Counted from the stretch's first letter, positions 9,735-21,209 are shown. The stretch is DNA of 60,000 nucleotides from Strigamia acuminata (GCA_949358305.1 OX442314.1:5523087-5583086), one strand, 5' to 3'. The notes: generated by a model from the letters alone, not told the origin. Program-made: numbers and translations.

Positions 9735-10548
9735 CCGAATATATGACAGAAACGGCTGAGGCTGCTTACCGCAAAAGCCAAATCTGGGCGAGTTGAGTTG
9801 GACAAGTAAATTAGTGCGCCAATTAATTTGCGGTATGGCACATTCTTCATTCTGTCCTTTTCCTTGTTGGTTTTGGGCGACATTTCTTTCGTCAATTTCA
9901 ATGCTGCATTGATTGGCGTGCTAACGGCGTTACAGTTGGTCATGCTGAAACGTTCCAGGATTTCGTGTATATATTTAATTTGGATGATTCTCACGGTGTG
10001 GTTTATATCATCTTGATCTATTTCAAACAGTATTTTAGTTGTCCAATGTCCAATTTGTTGCTCAAGTTGGATTTGATTTTGTCCATTGTTGTAGAGTTTT
10101 CGGCTATTATAATCAGATCGTCTACGTAAACTGCTATTATGACTGATTTTCCATTTTCTAATCTGTAGAAGACGCACGGATCTTTGTTGCTGCGATTTAA
10201 TTTCATCTTCTTGCAAAGGTGGCGGCTTAACTTCTTGTGCCAGTTTCTTTCGGCCTGTTTAAGTCCGTAGAGTGACTTTTTCAGCAAGCAAACCTTCTCC
10301 TCCAGTCCCTCTTCGATGAAACCATCTGGCTGTCGCATGAAAATTTCTTCATCAAGTTCGCCTTGAATGTAGGCAGCAACAACGTCCATTTGGTCGAATA
10401 ACCATCCCTTCTCAACTGCATACGCGATGAGAGTGCGAATGGAGTTGTAACGGACCACAGGGACGTAGGTTTCGTTGAAATCAACTCCCTTCTTCTGCAT
10501 GAAACCTTTGGCAACAAATTGTCCTTTTGTATCCCAAGGTTTGGGGAT
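9735..10548 (-). pseudogene. Ty1/copia reverse transcriptase fragment (decayed)
   Basis: The minus strand encodes copia RT sequence: FVAKGFMQKKGVDFNETYVPV, the AYIQGELDEEIFMRQP block and the catalytic YVDDLII. After a frame change near 10020 it continues with the post-RT region (VSTPINAALKL, SNSTRPDLAFAVSSLSRFCH). Gag, protease, integrase, RNase H and LTRs are absent and both ends are truncated. It is an old, unrelated copia family compared with element C. The right end runs into a G-rich minisatellite. Confidence 0.85.
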
Positions 10549-10870
10549 CGTTCGGGGATTGTTCCAGGGTTGTTCGGAGATCGTGTTTTCGGGGGTAGTT
10601 CGGGGGTCGATCAAACGATCGACCCCCGACCGCCGAGGTGTTTATCGTTTGGGGCTTGTTTGGGGGTTGTTGGGGGTCTTTTGGGGGTCGCTTAAGGATT
10701 GTCAGAGATCGTTTGAAAGTCGTTCGGGGGTGGTTCAAGGGTCATTCGGGGATCGTTCAGGAATCGTTTGTCGTTTGGGATTGTTTAGAGATTGTTCCGG
10801 GATCGTACATTTGGGGGTTGTTTAGGGGTTGTTCCGGGATCGTACATTTGGGGGTCGTTTGTGTTGAGAT
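10549..10870 (+). repeat. G-rich degenerate minisatellite
   Basis: About 320 bp of a loose 10-12-bp unit resembling GGGGATCGTTC or GGGGGTTGTT. The plus strand carries many runs of four or five G. Open frames through it arise from the repeat and are not genes. The G-runs are close enough for G-quadruplex formation. Confidence 0.8.
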
Positions 10871-11160
10871 TAGGTGAATAAAAAGTTGTATTGTATCATT
10901 GTACTTCTATTTGATACGTATATTGCGATTTGTAATTATGTAAAACTTCTAATTTCTCTCATTTGTACATATTTATTTGTTTTTCTAAATCCTAAAGACC
11001 ACACTTGTATTTACTGAGAATTGTAAACTTAGAATATTGGTTGTTTATATGATTTATCCTATATTTTGTGTGTTTTTCCAGGTCATGGATAAATATTGCA
11101 AGCAAATTGTAATATTTATCTATTATTTTTCAGTTTGAAGTTTAAATATGTTGTCAATAG
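10871..11160. other. AT-rich sequence without recognised features
   Basis: Nothing supported here on either strand. Confidence 0.4.
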
Positions 11161-11920
11161 ATGGCACCACTGCTGTGTGGAAGTTGCTATCTTGGTCACC
11201 AGATTGCCCTCATGTGTCAACATGTGACCAGATTGTCCCACTTGGCTAACAGGTTAGCTAATAGAGTGAGGAGCTCTAAAATCTCACTTCTGTTGCAAAC
11301 CCCACAGAAACAACAGGTGTATTGTATGGATCTTTGCTTTTCCCATCCTTGCCTTTCATGCCACTTTAATTATACTGTATGTATAAGCCAACAAGGTGGT
11401 AAGCAAGCAATAAATCCACAAGATGCTAGCACAAACAAGAGTAGTGGAGCCAAATCAAACTCCAAAGCCCTGATTTGCTACAACTAGAGATTTACCAGGT
11501 CATTTTGCGAGCAATTGTACGGCACCCAAAGCACCAACAGACGACTAACAGTCTAAAGGTCGAGGTAAAGGGCGTGGCCAAGGTAAACGAAGAGGACGTA
11601 CACAGCAAGTGCCACCGAGTATGGTGACATGGTTTGCCAACGTCATCGGTTCACCTAGAGTGCGTAAATCATCTTTCGTGTGCAGTGCAACAGTGGAAGA
11701 TCAATCAAGTGAGTGGTATTTGGATTCTTGTGCATCGCATCATGTATGTGGCGATCGTGATTTATTTTACAAATTCGCCAAACTTGTTCAATGCGTCTGG
11801 AACTTGGCAAAGGTTCATCTAACATTACTGGATGTGGTACTATAGAACTTTCAGTGAAAGTGAATGGTGTAGTGAATGTTATTGAACTGAAAAATGTGTA
11901 ATACACAAACGTAATTCAAT
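11161..11920 (+). pseudogene. Decayed copia gag/protease fragment
   Basis: Plus-strand remnants include a zinc-knuckle-like piece (CYN, stop, then PGHFASNCTAPK near 11480-11530) and a copia protease start (WYLDSCASHHVCGDRDLF near 11716-11772). Stops and frame changes lie between them. The strand is opposite to the RT fragment at 9735-10548, so the two pieces are not simply one insertion. I see no LTR. Confidence 0.65.
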
Positions 11921-12404
11921 TTCTATTGATAAGATTTAATTTTCTAAATTTCACATTCATATATTCACTAATGTTGTGACTGGATATGGGCTTTCCCACT
12001 GCAGTCTGGGGATTGACTTCCATGGGAGGGACGCATTCTCACGTAATGATTGAGACAGAGACTCCGGATTGTTGGGTTTTGGCCTTTAATAGTTATCTAG
12101 GGGTCGGAGTCTCCCATATACCTATGCGTAGCAGTGCTGTTAGGCACAACATCAGCAACCGTCCCGTCACACACAGAGCACGAGCCCCATGGGTGATGTC
12201 GTCGATTACCAAAGGACATTCTATTGTACCCACCTTGTAAGATCCATGTAGCTGCTCACGGAGGCTGCAACAGGCACAATGCCATGTCACTGAGCGTCAC
12301 GGTGATAAATGGTGAGCACAAGTAAAAGGTCAGCATAAGATACAGTTGCTTTTGCTGGCGTCGGGACCTTTGCCGCACATGTCTTCGCCTTCTACCGCAC
12401 ATCC
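11921..12404. other. Unassigned sequence left of segmental duplication unit A
   Basis: Short open frames only. I could not recognise a gene or repeat. Confidence 0.3.
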
Positions 12405-13394
12405 TTCCTCTCAGCTCTCTGAACTCCGTCTCTCTCTCACCACATCACTCGGCTCCTCCTTTTCTAGCTGGGCCAGTCCACCCTGCAAAGGGGGACAGCC
12501 TTAGGGCCACTGCGCGGTGTGTGGAGTGACGCAGGTTACCGTGGGTGGCCAAGCGGTCACACAACAATAGACACTGAATTGGTTACATGATATTGTAGGT
12601 GGCAAATTAGACCTTGACGTAGACTTTTGATGGTTCAAGATACAAACTTACTCTGGTGAAAAAATAGAAGACAGTTGTGGCCTTAAAAAAGAGAAAAATG
12701 ATATCTGGTGTCTAAATTGCTTCTACGCTGACATAAAAAAGAATGTTTTTCTCATTTTTGAAATAGCACTGTCTCAAGGTAGAAAAGTTTTCCCTAATTA
12801 TACAGATGTGTTTTTTATTAATGATAAAGAAAGGATGCAGTTACGATGACGAACATAATGTGAAAATCAATACTGGTTTAGTAATAACAGTACTTAAAAT
12901 TACAATTATACATCATGTGGTCTAAATATCATACTGCATTGGTTCACTAATTCCTACTTTTCAATAATTTTGATGCCTGCTGTAGATGGTTACGAGATGT
13001 GATGTAAGTTTAAAAGGTAATTTCACTAATCACAAAACGATTTTTTGCACTACCATAATGAGTTGTGTAACGTAAAAAACAAGCTAAAGTGTAAACACCA
13101 AATAGAACACTCAACATACAAGTATGGTGCTAACTAACTTGTGATAAAACACCCAAAACAATTGATCCTGCATCCAAAAACTTGATGGCCACTTTAGGTG
13201 GCTTTAATACAAAATTTACCATTTAATAAACTGAGTGCTTATCTCTTCACTTCACGTAGAACAAGATTACTATTACAAATGATTCTCAACGAAATACCAT
13301 ATTTGTCCCGTTTGGATCAGAAAAATTGAAATTTTTTCCAGCGTGGCTTTAATATTCACATCGATTGTCCAAGCAGACTTTGAAGCAATTAAAG

Positions 13395-13711
13395 CTAGGC
13401 GCATTCAATAACGTTGTTTAAATTTTCGTCTAAAACGAATTTTTAGACGAAAAGTTTGGTTTCTGAATGCAATCGTTTAATTGGTAAATAACGAATGTTT
13501 CACTGCAAAACTTGATCTGGGATTCCAGATCAAGTTCCAGGTCATATTCCCGCTGCAAGTCGCATACGGGTATTTTTTTTTTTGAAATTTTCGTTTCCTC
13601 ACTTTTTTCAATTGTTTCCAGTCCTAATAATTACTGGAGTGATTAATATTGTTGTTTAAAAGTTCATGCAAACGGGTTTAAACGACCATTTATGTGTTTT
13701 TGAATGCGCCT
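13395..13711. mobile_element. MITE-like element forming the gene's C-terminus and 3'UTR (unit A)
   Basis: The left end reads TAGGCGCATTCAATAAC. The right end, on the other strand, reads TAGGCGCATTCAAAAAC, and a shared GTTTAAA lies further in. These look like terminal inverted repeats flanked by TA. The right end lies inside the last DEG/ENaC exon and supplies the final 14-16 codons and the stop. A second inverted pair (TTTTCGTCTAAAA with TTTTTAGACGAAAA) lies near 13425-13460. The same structure is present in unit B (22510-22836), so it predates the duplication. Confidence 0.5.
13508..13535. repeat. Perfect 12-bp palindrome in the 3' region of DEG/ENaC copy 1
   Basis: The arms AACTTGATCTGG and CCAGATCAAGTT surround a 4-base loop (GATT). 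It is repeated in unit B at 22627-22654 and lies about 130 bp past the stop codon, inside the MITE-like element. In the transcript it could form a strong hairpin. Confidence 0.8.
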
Positions 13712-16700
13712 ACTGTTTACAATGAAAATGTAGAAAGATAGTAATGACATTCCCAAACCTAATCCTACAATGCTGCCGATATCGCTTAACAATTGAGAGA
13801 TTGGATATTTCTGTTTCTCTTCTATGTTCTCGGTGAAACTATCAGCGAATCGAATATTTGCAAACGTGAAGAAATTAACTGGTAATTTAGCCCCGTACAA
13901 AATGGGATGGTAAAATATATGTTCGCAAGGTTGTTTACATTTGCACTGTTTTAGATTCGAGTCGTAGTTCTTGAAGTATGTAGTATGAGCGATAGAAATA
14001 TCTTTTGCAGTGTTACAATCGGGCAAAGTAGAAGTTAGCATATACGGTAGCCTGAAAAATAAAAACAAGATCTACCGGTAATTAATGAATAAACGACAAC
14101 GAAATGTGAAAATAAATAAAAATAAATGTGAAAAAAGCAAATACAGGGTGTCCCAAAAGTCTGAACCACCCCAAGTAATTTCCAAAATACTTGAGATATC
14201 AGAAAACTGAAGTAAAACTCATAGGGGGGGGGGAATCTTTCATTGCGAATCTGATGGGATCCACAAATTTGACCTCAAAGGTCATTTTCAAGGTCATTCA
14301 CTTGCTAACTTCTAAACCAATCAGGTTAGAGCAAAATTTCCAATTACAAATTTGTAGAGAACCATCTAATTAGTCTAGAACTGTTCTTAAAAAAATTATT
14401 TCTTACGGAAAAGTTTTGAGAAAAAAAGGTTTGAAATGTTAGTCTACTCAGCTTTGTAACTCAGCTTTGTAACTTAAAACTATTGAGGCAACCAAGCTAA
14501 TCCTCAATTAGGACACTTTATTGGGTCATACTTGTAAGTGGAAGAGAGGAAACACAAAAGAAAGGAAATAATTTATTTTGAAAATACATTCCACATGATA
14601 GTTTTAAGTTACAAAGCTGAGTAGACTAACATTTCAAACCTTTTTTTCTCAAAACTTTTCCGTGAGAAATAATTTTTTTAAGAACAGTTCTAGACTAATT
14701 AGATGGTTCTCTACAACTTTGTAATTGGAAATTTTGCTCTAACCTGATTGGTTTAGAAGTTAGCAAGTGAATGACCTTGAAAATGACCTTTGAGGTCAAA
14801 TTTGAGGATCCCATCAGATTCGCAATAAAAGATTCCCCCCCCTATGAGTTTTTCTTCAGTTTTCGGATATCTCAAGTATTTTGGAAATTACTTGGGGTGG
14901 TTCAGACTTTTGGGACACCCTGTATAGATGCGTGAAGTTGTAAACAAGCATGTTAATACATAGCAATCTGCACTGAGGCGTGAATAAAATGAAAAAGTGT
15001 CAAGCAGTTACCCTACCTGCAGTTAATGCTTCGAAATAAATTGTTTTGCATGCAAGCGTTTTTACACATCAAATAAGCAGTTTTGTTTTCTTCACATGGA
15101 TTGCGCTTTGTATTTCGTCGTGCACTCTATTTGATAAAATCAAGGTTGGTATTAACTTGATGTACTGTAGTCAACATATTGTTTAATTAAATACCTTATA
15201 TATTCGAAGTATTACATCATTCCACCAACCATATATTAAATCCAATGGTTCCAGAAAGTTAACTTCCTCATCCTGGTTATTTAGGAATAACTGTATGAAT
15301 AATATAGTTCAAAATTAAGTGGCTTTGTGTCTTAGTTTTCTTTAGTTAAAATTGATTTATTCAACTGAATGAGAGAATTTGCTTCATCGAAATGATAAGT
15401 TATTCACAAACCTTTTTAACAGCCCAAAATGCATCACATTGCTGGTTGACAGATATCCAGAACCAGCTGACTACATTGCTTGTCGTTCAACTCAATTCCT
15501 GTCAACTGGATTCTAGCCTGACGAATCTGGTACACCTTAGCGACCAAACCTTAGCATTTAGCACCCTGATGACAAGGCCAAACAATTGGCAGCCATTTGC
15601 TTAAATTATGTTTTGGTCGCTAAGATGGGCGTCGCTAAAACGTACCATCTTAGCTCAAAGATTGACGACGTATAGTCACTTAATCCGAGCCTGACAAGAT
15701 TCAGGTGTTTTACTGTCCATTGATTTTTACCATACCTTCATATGCTGGTAACACACTTCTGAAGGAAATAAATGTTCAAATACAAATTCGAGGTGAACCA
15801 TTTGGTTATTTGTTTTTTCTGAAAAACAGTGAAAAGATCTGCATCAATTTTCAAACGAATCAGCAATTTTAATTACAGTTAAATACGAATTTGAAAAGGG
15901 CATTCAACTGCTTTATACACAATCGCCTTAAAATGAAGGAATGAACTTTACACAATTTTTGTCTTAAAAACTGATTGTCCAAGAGCATGATTGGGCTGCA
16001 GAGATAATTTGGGGAAATCATTTTCGATTAGACTGAAAAACCTTTAAAAAATTGCCAATTAATCTCATGCTGAAATGGTGGCAAAACAAAGCAATGTCAT
16101 CAATGGGCTGGGCAGTTAACTCAATTCACTTTATCAAAACAAATTTGACACCTTGTCCCAAAAATCCCCAAAATTCCCAAATCACCTAACTTTGCGGTAT
16201 GTGTGTCTGTGAAATTACCTGCTGCATTTACATGCTTGTGCGTTGTGGTGATCTCGAATTGTTTCACCACTTAGGAAGTAAAATATTAATTATTTCCTAA
16301 TTAATTTGGCTTGGCACACGCCAAGTCAGATCATGTGACCGAGGGGAGAAAACTTCCTTAGGCACATATCACCTCAGGTTGGCTGGGGTTGAAAACGGCG
16401 ATTAGCCATTATGGAGCAATATGATGTAATAATCCTTTGTTGCACCAGTTTTAGCTAATTGCGCAGATTATCTGTGCAATATTGAAGCGTGCCGGGCTCG
16501 CGCCCTAGCTTCAATCGGGACTCTAAAATAAACATCACAACCCACAACATCACTGCTCTTTCCTCTGAATTAGTATTGACAGTGGACCGTGAGTAATTTT
16601 AGTTTCACCAAGCTTACTTCGTGCAACACCGTGCGAAGCCAGCTTATCCGCGTAGATCAACCGTCGTTGATTCCGCCATCGTAAAGAGAAGTTCTCGCTC

Positions 16701-19330
16701 AACGTGAACCATCGCCTCGACGAGCGCGCGAACACCCGCCGACGCCATCGTACGCTGACCGGACGCCTGCCCGAACGTGAACCACCGCCACCGCGCCGTC
16801 GTACGCCGAGCAGAAGAGCTCATGAGAACCATCGTCCGAGGACCATCGTTCGTGAGTTTCCCGAAGACTGCCGTCTTCAAACAACACCAGTTGTTAAGCG
16901 CCATTTTAGCGCTTTTAGCTTGCAACAGTCGTTGCAAGCCTTTCCATTGTTCATTTCCATTATTTCGCGACTTGTCGCTTTTTATCATATTTATTCTCAA
17001 ATATTACTAGTCATTTTTATTGTATTTTAACCGAATAAAACATTGTGTGATTTGAATTGATAAAACTTGTATTTTATTTCCTAAATTAACCCTAGATAAT
17101 TTCGGCCGCTGATTGTAAGTCTCTAGTAGCATTCACCTGCGGTTTCTGCTTAAATTTTATTAGAATTTAAGCAGATAAAACCCGGATCGCAGCAACGTAC
17201 ACGTACCTGTATTGATTTGTGTACAATGTCCAAAAGGAAGAGGAATAAGAGTTTTTGAAATGTTTAATATAGCTTTATATCCACGAAGATACTATAAATG
17301 TCAAATAATTTAATATAATTTTCTAGTCCCGATTATATTTGAGAATGTACCTTATCAGATATCTCATCATCAAAATTAAGTGTTTCGTGGACGTTGAGTG
17401 TGTTCCATATTAATTGCAATGACAATTCGTTGTTGAACAATTGCCATGGTGATATGTTATTGCAGGTTTTGTTAGTTTGATTCATTAAGTTCCATCTGGC
17501 TTTATCAATGTCATTATTTTGTATTTCACCACAGACCGTGACAGACGGATATTTGGTAAAGCGTCGTGGAACTATTCTCACAATTTTTGTTGCCGGTTCT
17601 TCAAAGTAGTAGTTTACACGAATTTGCAAGCAATACAACGTGATTCCCGAGCAAATTATAACCAGAATTGTCTTAAGAGCAAGTGAAATTACATTTCTTT
17701 TAATTGGTTTCTGACTCGCAATTATATTCTTTGAGCATTTGTTGTAAACACGGCGAATCTTATTAACTGTTTTTTTTTTCCAAATGTTTGATAGATACCA
17801 AGCGATTTCAGGCAAGGCGGTTAAAGATAGACCGAGAAATAAGCCCAGATTTCCTCCTAAATCTGATAGTAAAGCAATAACATCATATGTGTACCGTTCT
17901 TCATACACGTTGATTTTATCGTTAGTTATTGCTAACGATATGGATACAGTGTTTTTATCATCTGCTATGTCTGCATCAGTGGATGGTGTAAACATTAAAT
18001 ATTCACATGGACGTCGACATTGACAATCAGCAATTGGGTCGGTAGTTTCAATTAAACGATTTGCAACACCATATAGTTCGTGGGTGGTATTTGAACATTT
18101 GCAAAGTGGTAAAATTATCTTTGTAAAGGGAAATCTTGCAAAGAAGATTATTGATTAATATTTTGATTGTAGTTACTGTATACAATATATCATGCATTCT
18201 TACCTGCAAGTCAGATGTTTTTTAAATTTTTTCATTAAGCATCCACGATAGCATTCTTTGTATTCGTTTTTGCTGGAGCATAAACTCGTGGATGAATTGA
18301 GAAATATGAACTAAAATTTAAAAGTTTATCTATATTGTGTGATAATTTTCATTTAAAACTAAAAAATTTACTTTCTTAAAACTCAAATTTAGTTTTAATA
18401 TTTCACCAAGCTTTGGTATTGTTACTTCAATGTTCCTGCCGAAATCGTAGAATGACATGTAAAGCTAAATCAATATAGAAAAAAAAAATGTATAACAGAT
18501 TTTCTTTTGATTCATTGGTAATAATTTAGTAAGCTTACTAGGTAGGGAGCGATAAGGCATACGTAATCATATTTATTTTCAATATTTACAGTCAATAAAT
18601 TGCGAACAAATGATTTGCTGGAAGCTTTAGCTGTACCAATAAATGATATAGGTTAGCAAGCAGGTGAGAAGACATATGTTTTTTGTTTATATAGTTACAA
18701 AATTGAAATGTTGAGCAGATTCCATACGAAGTGTCAGTTTCCGTGAGAACAACTGTTTTGTTGGAAAATCCCTGAATTAATTAGGTTTAAATGAGTATTT
18801 AAAAAAGAAAAAAAATTATTTTTACTTTTTTTTACCTTCATTTTAATGCTGACTATCTCTTTAGTTAAATTGGTGGCTTTCCAAAGTTCATCCATATTAT
18901 AAGTTGGTTTTTTCATCAGACTTTTCACCATATTTGCACATTCATAGTTGGGTGAAAGCGGATCAGCCACAACATTCGGATAAGTTTTATTCCAAATTCT
19001 GACCATTTCTTTCGTGTTGCCACTGCAGATCATCAAGCGTGGTAACACAATCTCTTCCGATTTGGTCGTTACGTCAACAGTTGTAGGATTACTTAAGTAA
19101 TACATTACTCTGTTGTATGTTTGGTAAGTGACCATGCATGTGCAAAACAGGAGCAAAAATAGCCAAAATGCATGACGCCTGCTCAAATGTTTTCTACTGT
19201 TTACGAAATCATCCAGACCAATTAAACTGCATTTTGGTTTATTGGCATCATCTTTAACCATGCGTTGAATTACAGGACGTAGTTTTGCTAATCTCCGCAC
19301 ATTTCTTCTCATTAAGTAATTTGCCTGCAT
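13664..19330 (-). CDS. Two-domain (fused) DEG/ENaC ion channel, copy 1, 11 exons
   Basis: My exon model (minus strand): 18836-19330, 18699-18771, 18539-18630, 18372-18464, 18204-18310, 17351-18134, 17207-17291, 15736-15818, 15195-15290, 15017-15126, 13664-14051. All introns are GT..AG, the sum is 2406 nt, and the frame stays open for 801 residues. Domain 1: TM1 about 54-77, ectodomain with TSYGICSTF and the CQCRRPC block, TM2 about 371-399 with selectivity motif G388-L389-S390. Domain 2: TM1 about 437-459, FTKYPSVTVC, FGHCTQIN, CKCKQPC, TM2 about 757-784 with G773-M774-S775. DEG/ENaC proteins form trimeric, amiloride-sensitive Na+ channels in the plasma membrane and normally have one such domain of about 500-650 residues. 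Phases at junctions are 0,1,0,0,2 in each half. The canonical His-Gly gating motif before TM1 is not evident. The ligand is unknown. Confidence 0.88.
14144..14922. mobile_element. Foldback (long inverted repeat) element in intron 10
   Basis: Starts CAGGGTGTCCCAAAAGTCTG and ends with its reverse complement, flanked by TA. The two arms of about 330 bp are nearly identical and separated by roughly 115 bp. The TA target site and the CAGGG ends suggest a Tc1/mariner-related MITE. It lies in intron 10 of DEG/ENaC copy 1 and is absent from the same intron in copy 2. Confidence 0.9.
15534..15628. repeat. Short TCGCTAAG inverted repeat in intron 8
   Basis: ACCTTAGCGACCAAA (15534-15548) pairs with TTTGGTCGCTAAGATGG (about 15612-15628). 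It is also in intron 8 of copy 2. The motif resembles the repeats bounding the GC-rich island at 8990-9715, so both may belong to one MITE family. Confidence 0.5.
16244..17194 (+). mobile_element. Solo LTR related to element B, in intron 7
   Basis: Starts TGTGGTGATCTC and ends ACCCGGATCGCAGCA, as the LTR of element B does, and is alignable along its whole 951 bp with clear divergence. No internal sequence remains, as expected after LTR-LTR recombination. The same intron in copy 2 has the empty site (around 26370). The insertion is 12 nt downstream of the exon 7 donor. Target-site duplication is not clean (GCGT left, ACGT right). Confidence 0.9.
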
Positions 19331-19666
19331 TATATTTCAGTAAATGGGGCCAGAGCAGACTTCAATGTTTGTGTCATCAGTGGTACTTGCCACTTTAGGC
19401 TTGGACAAATTATTTTTCAAACTAACTGGTCTTTACAACTTGAGAGCTTGTTTGTTTGGTGTTGTATCCTTGAGAAAACAAGGCAACTACGCTCTTTATT
19501 TGTCGTTAAATTCAGAATTGATCTGTGTTTTTATTCCCTAGAAACACCGCATGTAAAACCCATAAAATTATACAAGCAGCAAGAATATTGACACAATATT
19601 TCATTGATTTCGAAAGTAGAAGTTAAGTGTGTGATGGTTGTAAAAACGTACAGTACGCTAAAACTA

Positions 19667-20103
19667 TTGAGGCAACCAAGCTAATCCTCAATTAGAACAC
19701 TTTATTGGGTCATACTTGTAAGTAGAAGAGAGGAAACACAAAAGAAAGAAAATAATTTATTTTGGAAATAGATTCCATGTGATAGTTTTAGGTTACAAAG
19801 CTGAGTAGACTAACATTTCAAACCTTTTTTTCTCAAAACTTTTCAGTAAGAAATAATTTTTTTAAGAACAGTTGTAGACTAATTTGATGATGCTCTACAA
19901 CTTTGTAATTGAAAATTTTTCTCTAACCTGATTGGTTTAGTAGTTAGCAAGTGAATGACCTTGAAAATAGCCTTCAAGGTCAAATTTGATGACATCATTG
20001 GATTGCTCTCACCCAACTTCCTATACGATCGCTTCATCAAAGTTGGCCTAGATGCAATTGCTCACAAAATATTTAGGGTGGTTCAGACTTTTGGGACACC
20101 CTG
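19667..20103. mobile_element. Half of the CAGGGTGTCCC foldback element
   Basis: Carries the loop and the right arm of the element at 14144-14922, ending CACCCTG then TA, with the left arm missing. It lies about 340 bp upstream of the DEG/ENaC copy 1 start codon and is absent from unit B, where the flanking sequence is different at this point. Confidence 0.85.
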
Positions 20104-20230
20104 TATAAATAAATATGTTTATTTATGTAAGAATGCCGAATCACTGTATGACATTGGGTCAGTAACAGCTCACAACTGCTCACTGTTCTGCCCTTTTATT
20201 GCTTTCCTGCTTAATGATATACAGGTTCCA

Positions 20231-20687
20231 TAATTCAAGTTTCATGTTTTATTCTTGCGTCAATGCATAGATCTTGCTTTCATCAAATAACTATTGTCTT
20301 ATCCAATTTGAAATCTATTTATATTTTTAACCCAATTCTGTTTTAAATGTTATTTTTTTTCTCAAATCTCACATTTATTAAACTAATAGTGCATTAATTA
20401 ATAAAAGTATTGACTCTATCGAATCAATGTATGTTATTAATACTTACCCATTACAAAGTACCAATTGGGCTCTTTTGTTCTAGTCTTCTGCAAGGTCCAG
20501 ACTCGCTAATCTCTAAGGAGACCTGCGAATCCAGAAATTCTATGTCCAATTGGCTGTCATTAATCCTACTGTTCTCTGGAACAATATAAAGTCTGGATTT
20601 TGGATTTTGTTTGTTTTCTCTGGTTCTTTCACTAAACCAGACAGCTGATATCTATCGCTATCAATACACCAGCTTATACACATCATT
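20231..20687. other. Sequence between the two duplication units
   Basis: AT-rich and without a recognised gene or repeat. Confidence 0.3.
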
Positions 20688-21209
20688 CCTCTCAGCTCTT
20701 TCGACTCCGTCTTTCTCTCACCACACCACTCGGCTCCCTCCTTCCCTAGCTGGGCCAGTCCACCCTGCAAAGGGGGACAACCTTAGGGCCACTGGGCGGT
20801 GTGTGGAGTGACACAGGTCACCGTAGGTGGCCAAGCGGTCACATAACAATAGACACTGAATTGGTTACATGACATTGTAGGTGGCAAATTAGACTTTGAC
20901 ATGGACTTTTGATGGTTGAAGATACAAACTTGCTCTGGTGAAAAAATAGAAGACAGTTGTGGCCTTAAAAAAGAGAAAAATGATATCTGGTGTCTAAATT
21001 GCTTCTACGCTGACATAAAAAAGAATGTTTTTCTCATTGTCGTAATAGCACTGTCCCAAAGTACAAAAGTCTTCCCTAATTATACAGATGTGTTTTTTAT
21101 GAATGATAAAGAAAGGATGCTGTCACGATGACGAACATAATGTGAAAATCAATGCTGGTTTATTAATAACAGTACTTAAAATTACAATTATACATCATGC
21201 GGTCTAAAT

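Larger units (their letters stand above)
12405..20230. repeat. Segmental duplication unit A
   Basis: It matches 20688-29365 from the CTCAGCTCT block at the left, through the whole DEG/ENaC gene, to the GATATACAGGT block at the right. Differences are scattered substitutions plus insertions private to one copy. Unit A has a foldback element (14144-14922), a solo LTR (16244-17194) and half a foldback (19667-20103). The orientation is direct tandem. Confidence 0.85.

Noticed and set aside
10475-10877. Plus-strand frames of 116 and 79 codons
   Set aside because: They read through the G-rich minisatellite and show no protein-like pattern beyond the repeat.
12640-12849. Frame conserved in both duplication units (12640-12849 and 20920-21131), with SGEKIEDSCGLKKEKNDIWC
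   Set aside because: It has no ATG shared by both copies and a stop just upstream. Most differences between the copies change the amino acid, which argues against selection. It may be a decayed exon; I did not list it as a gene.
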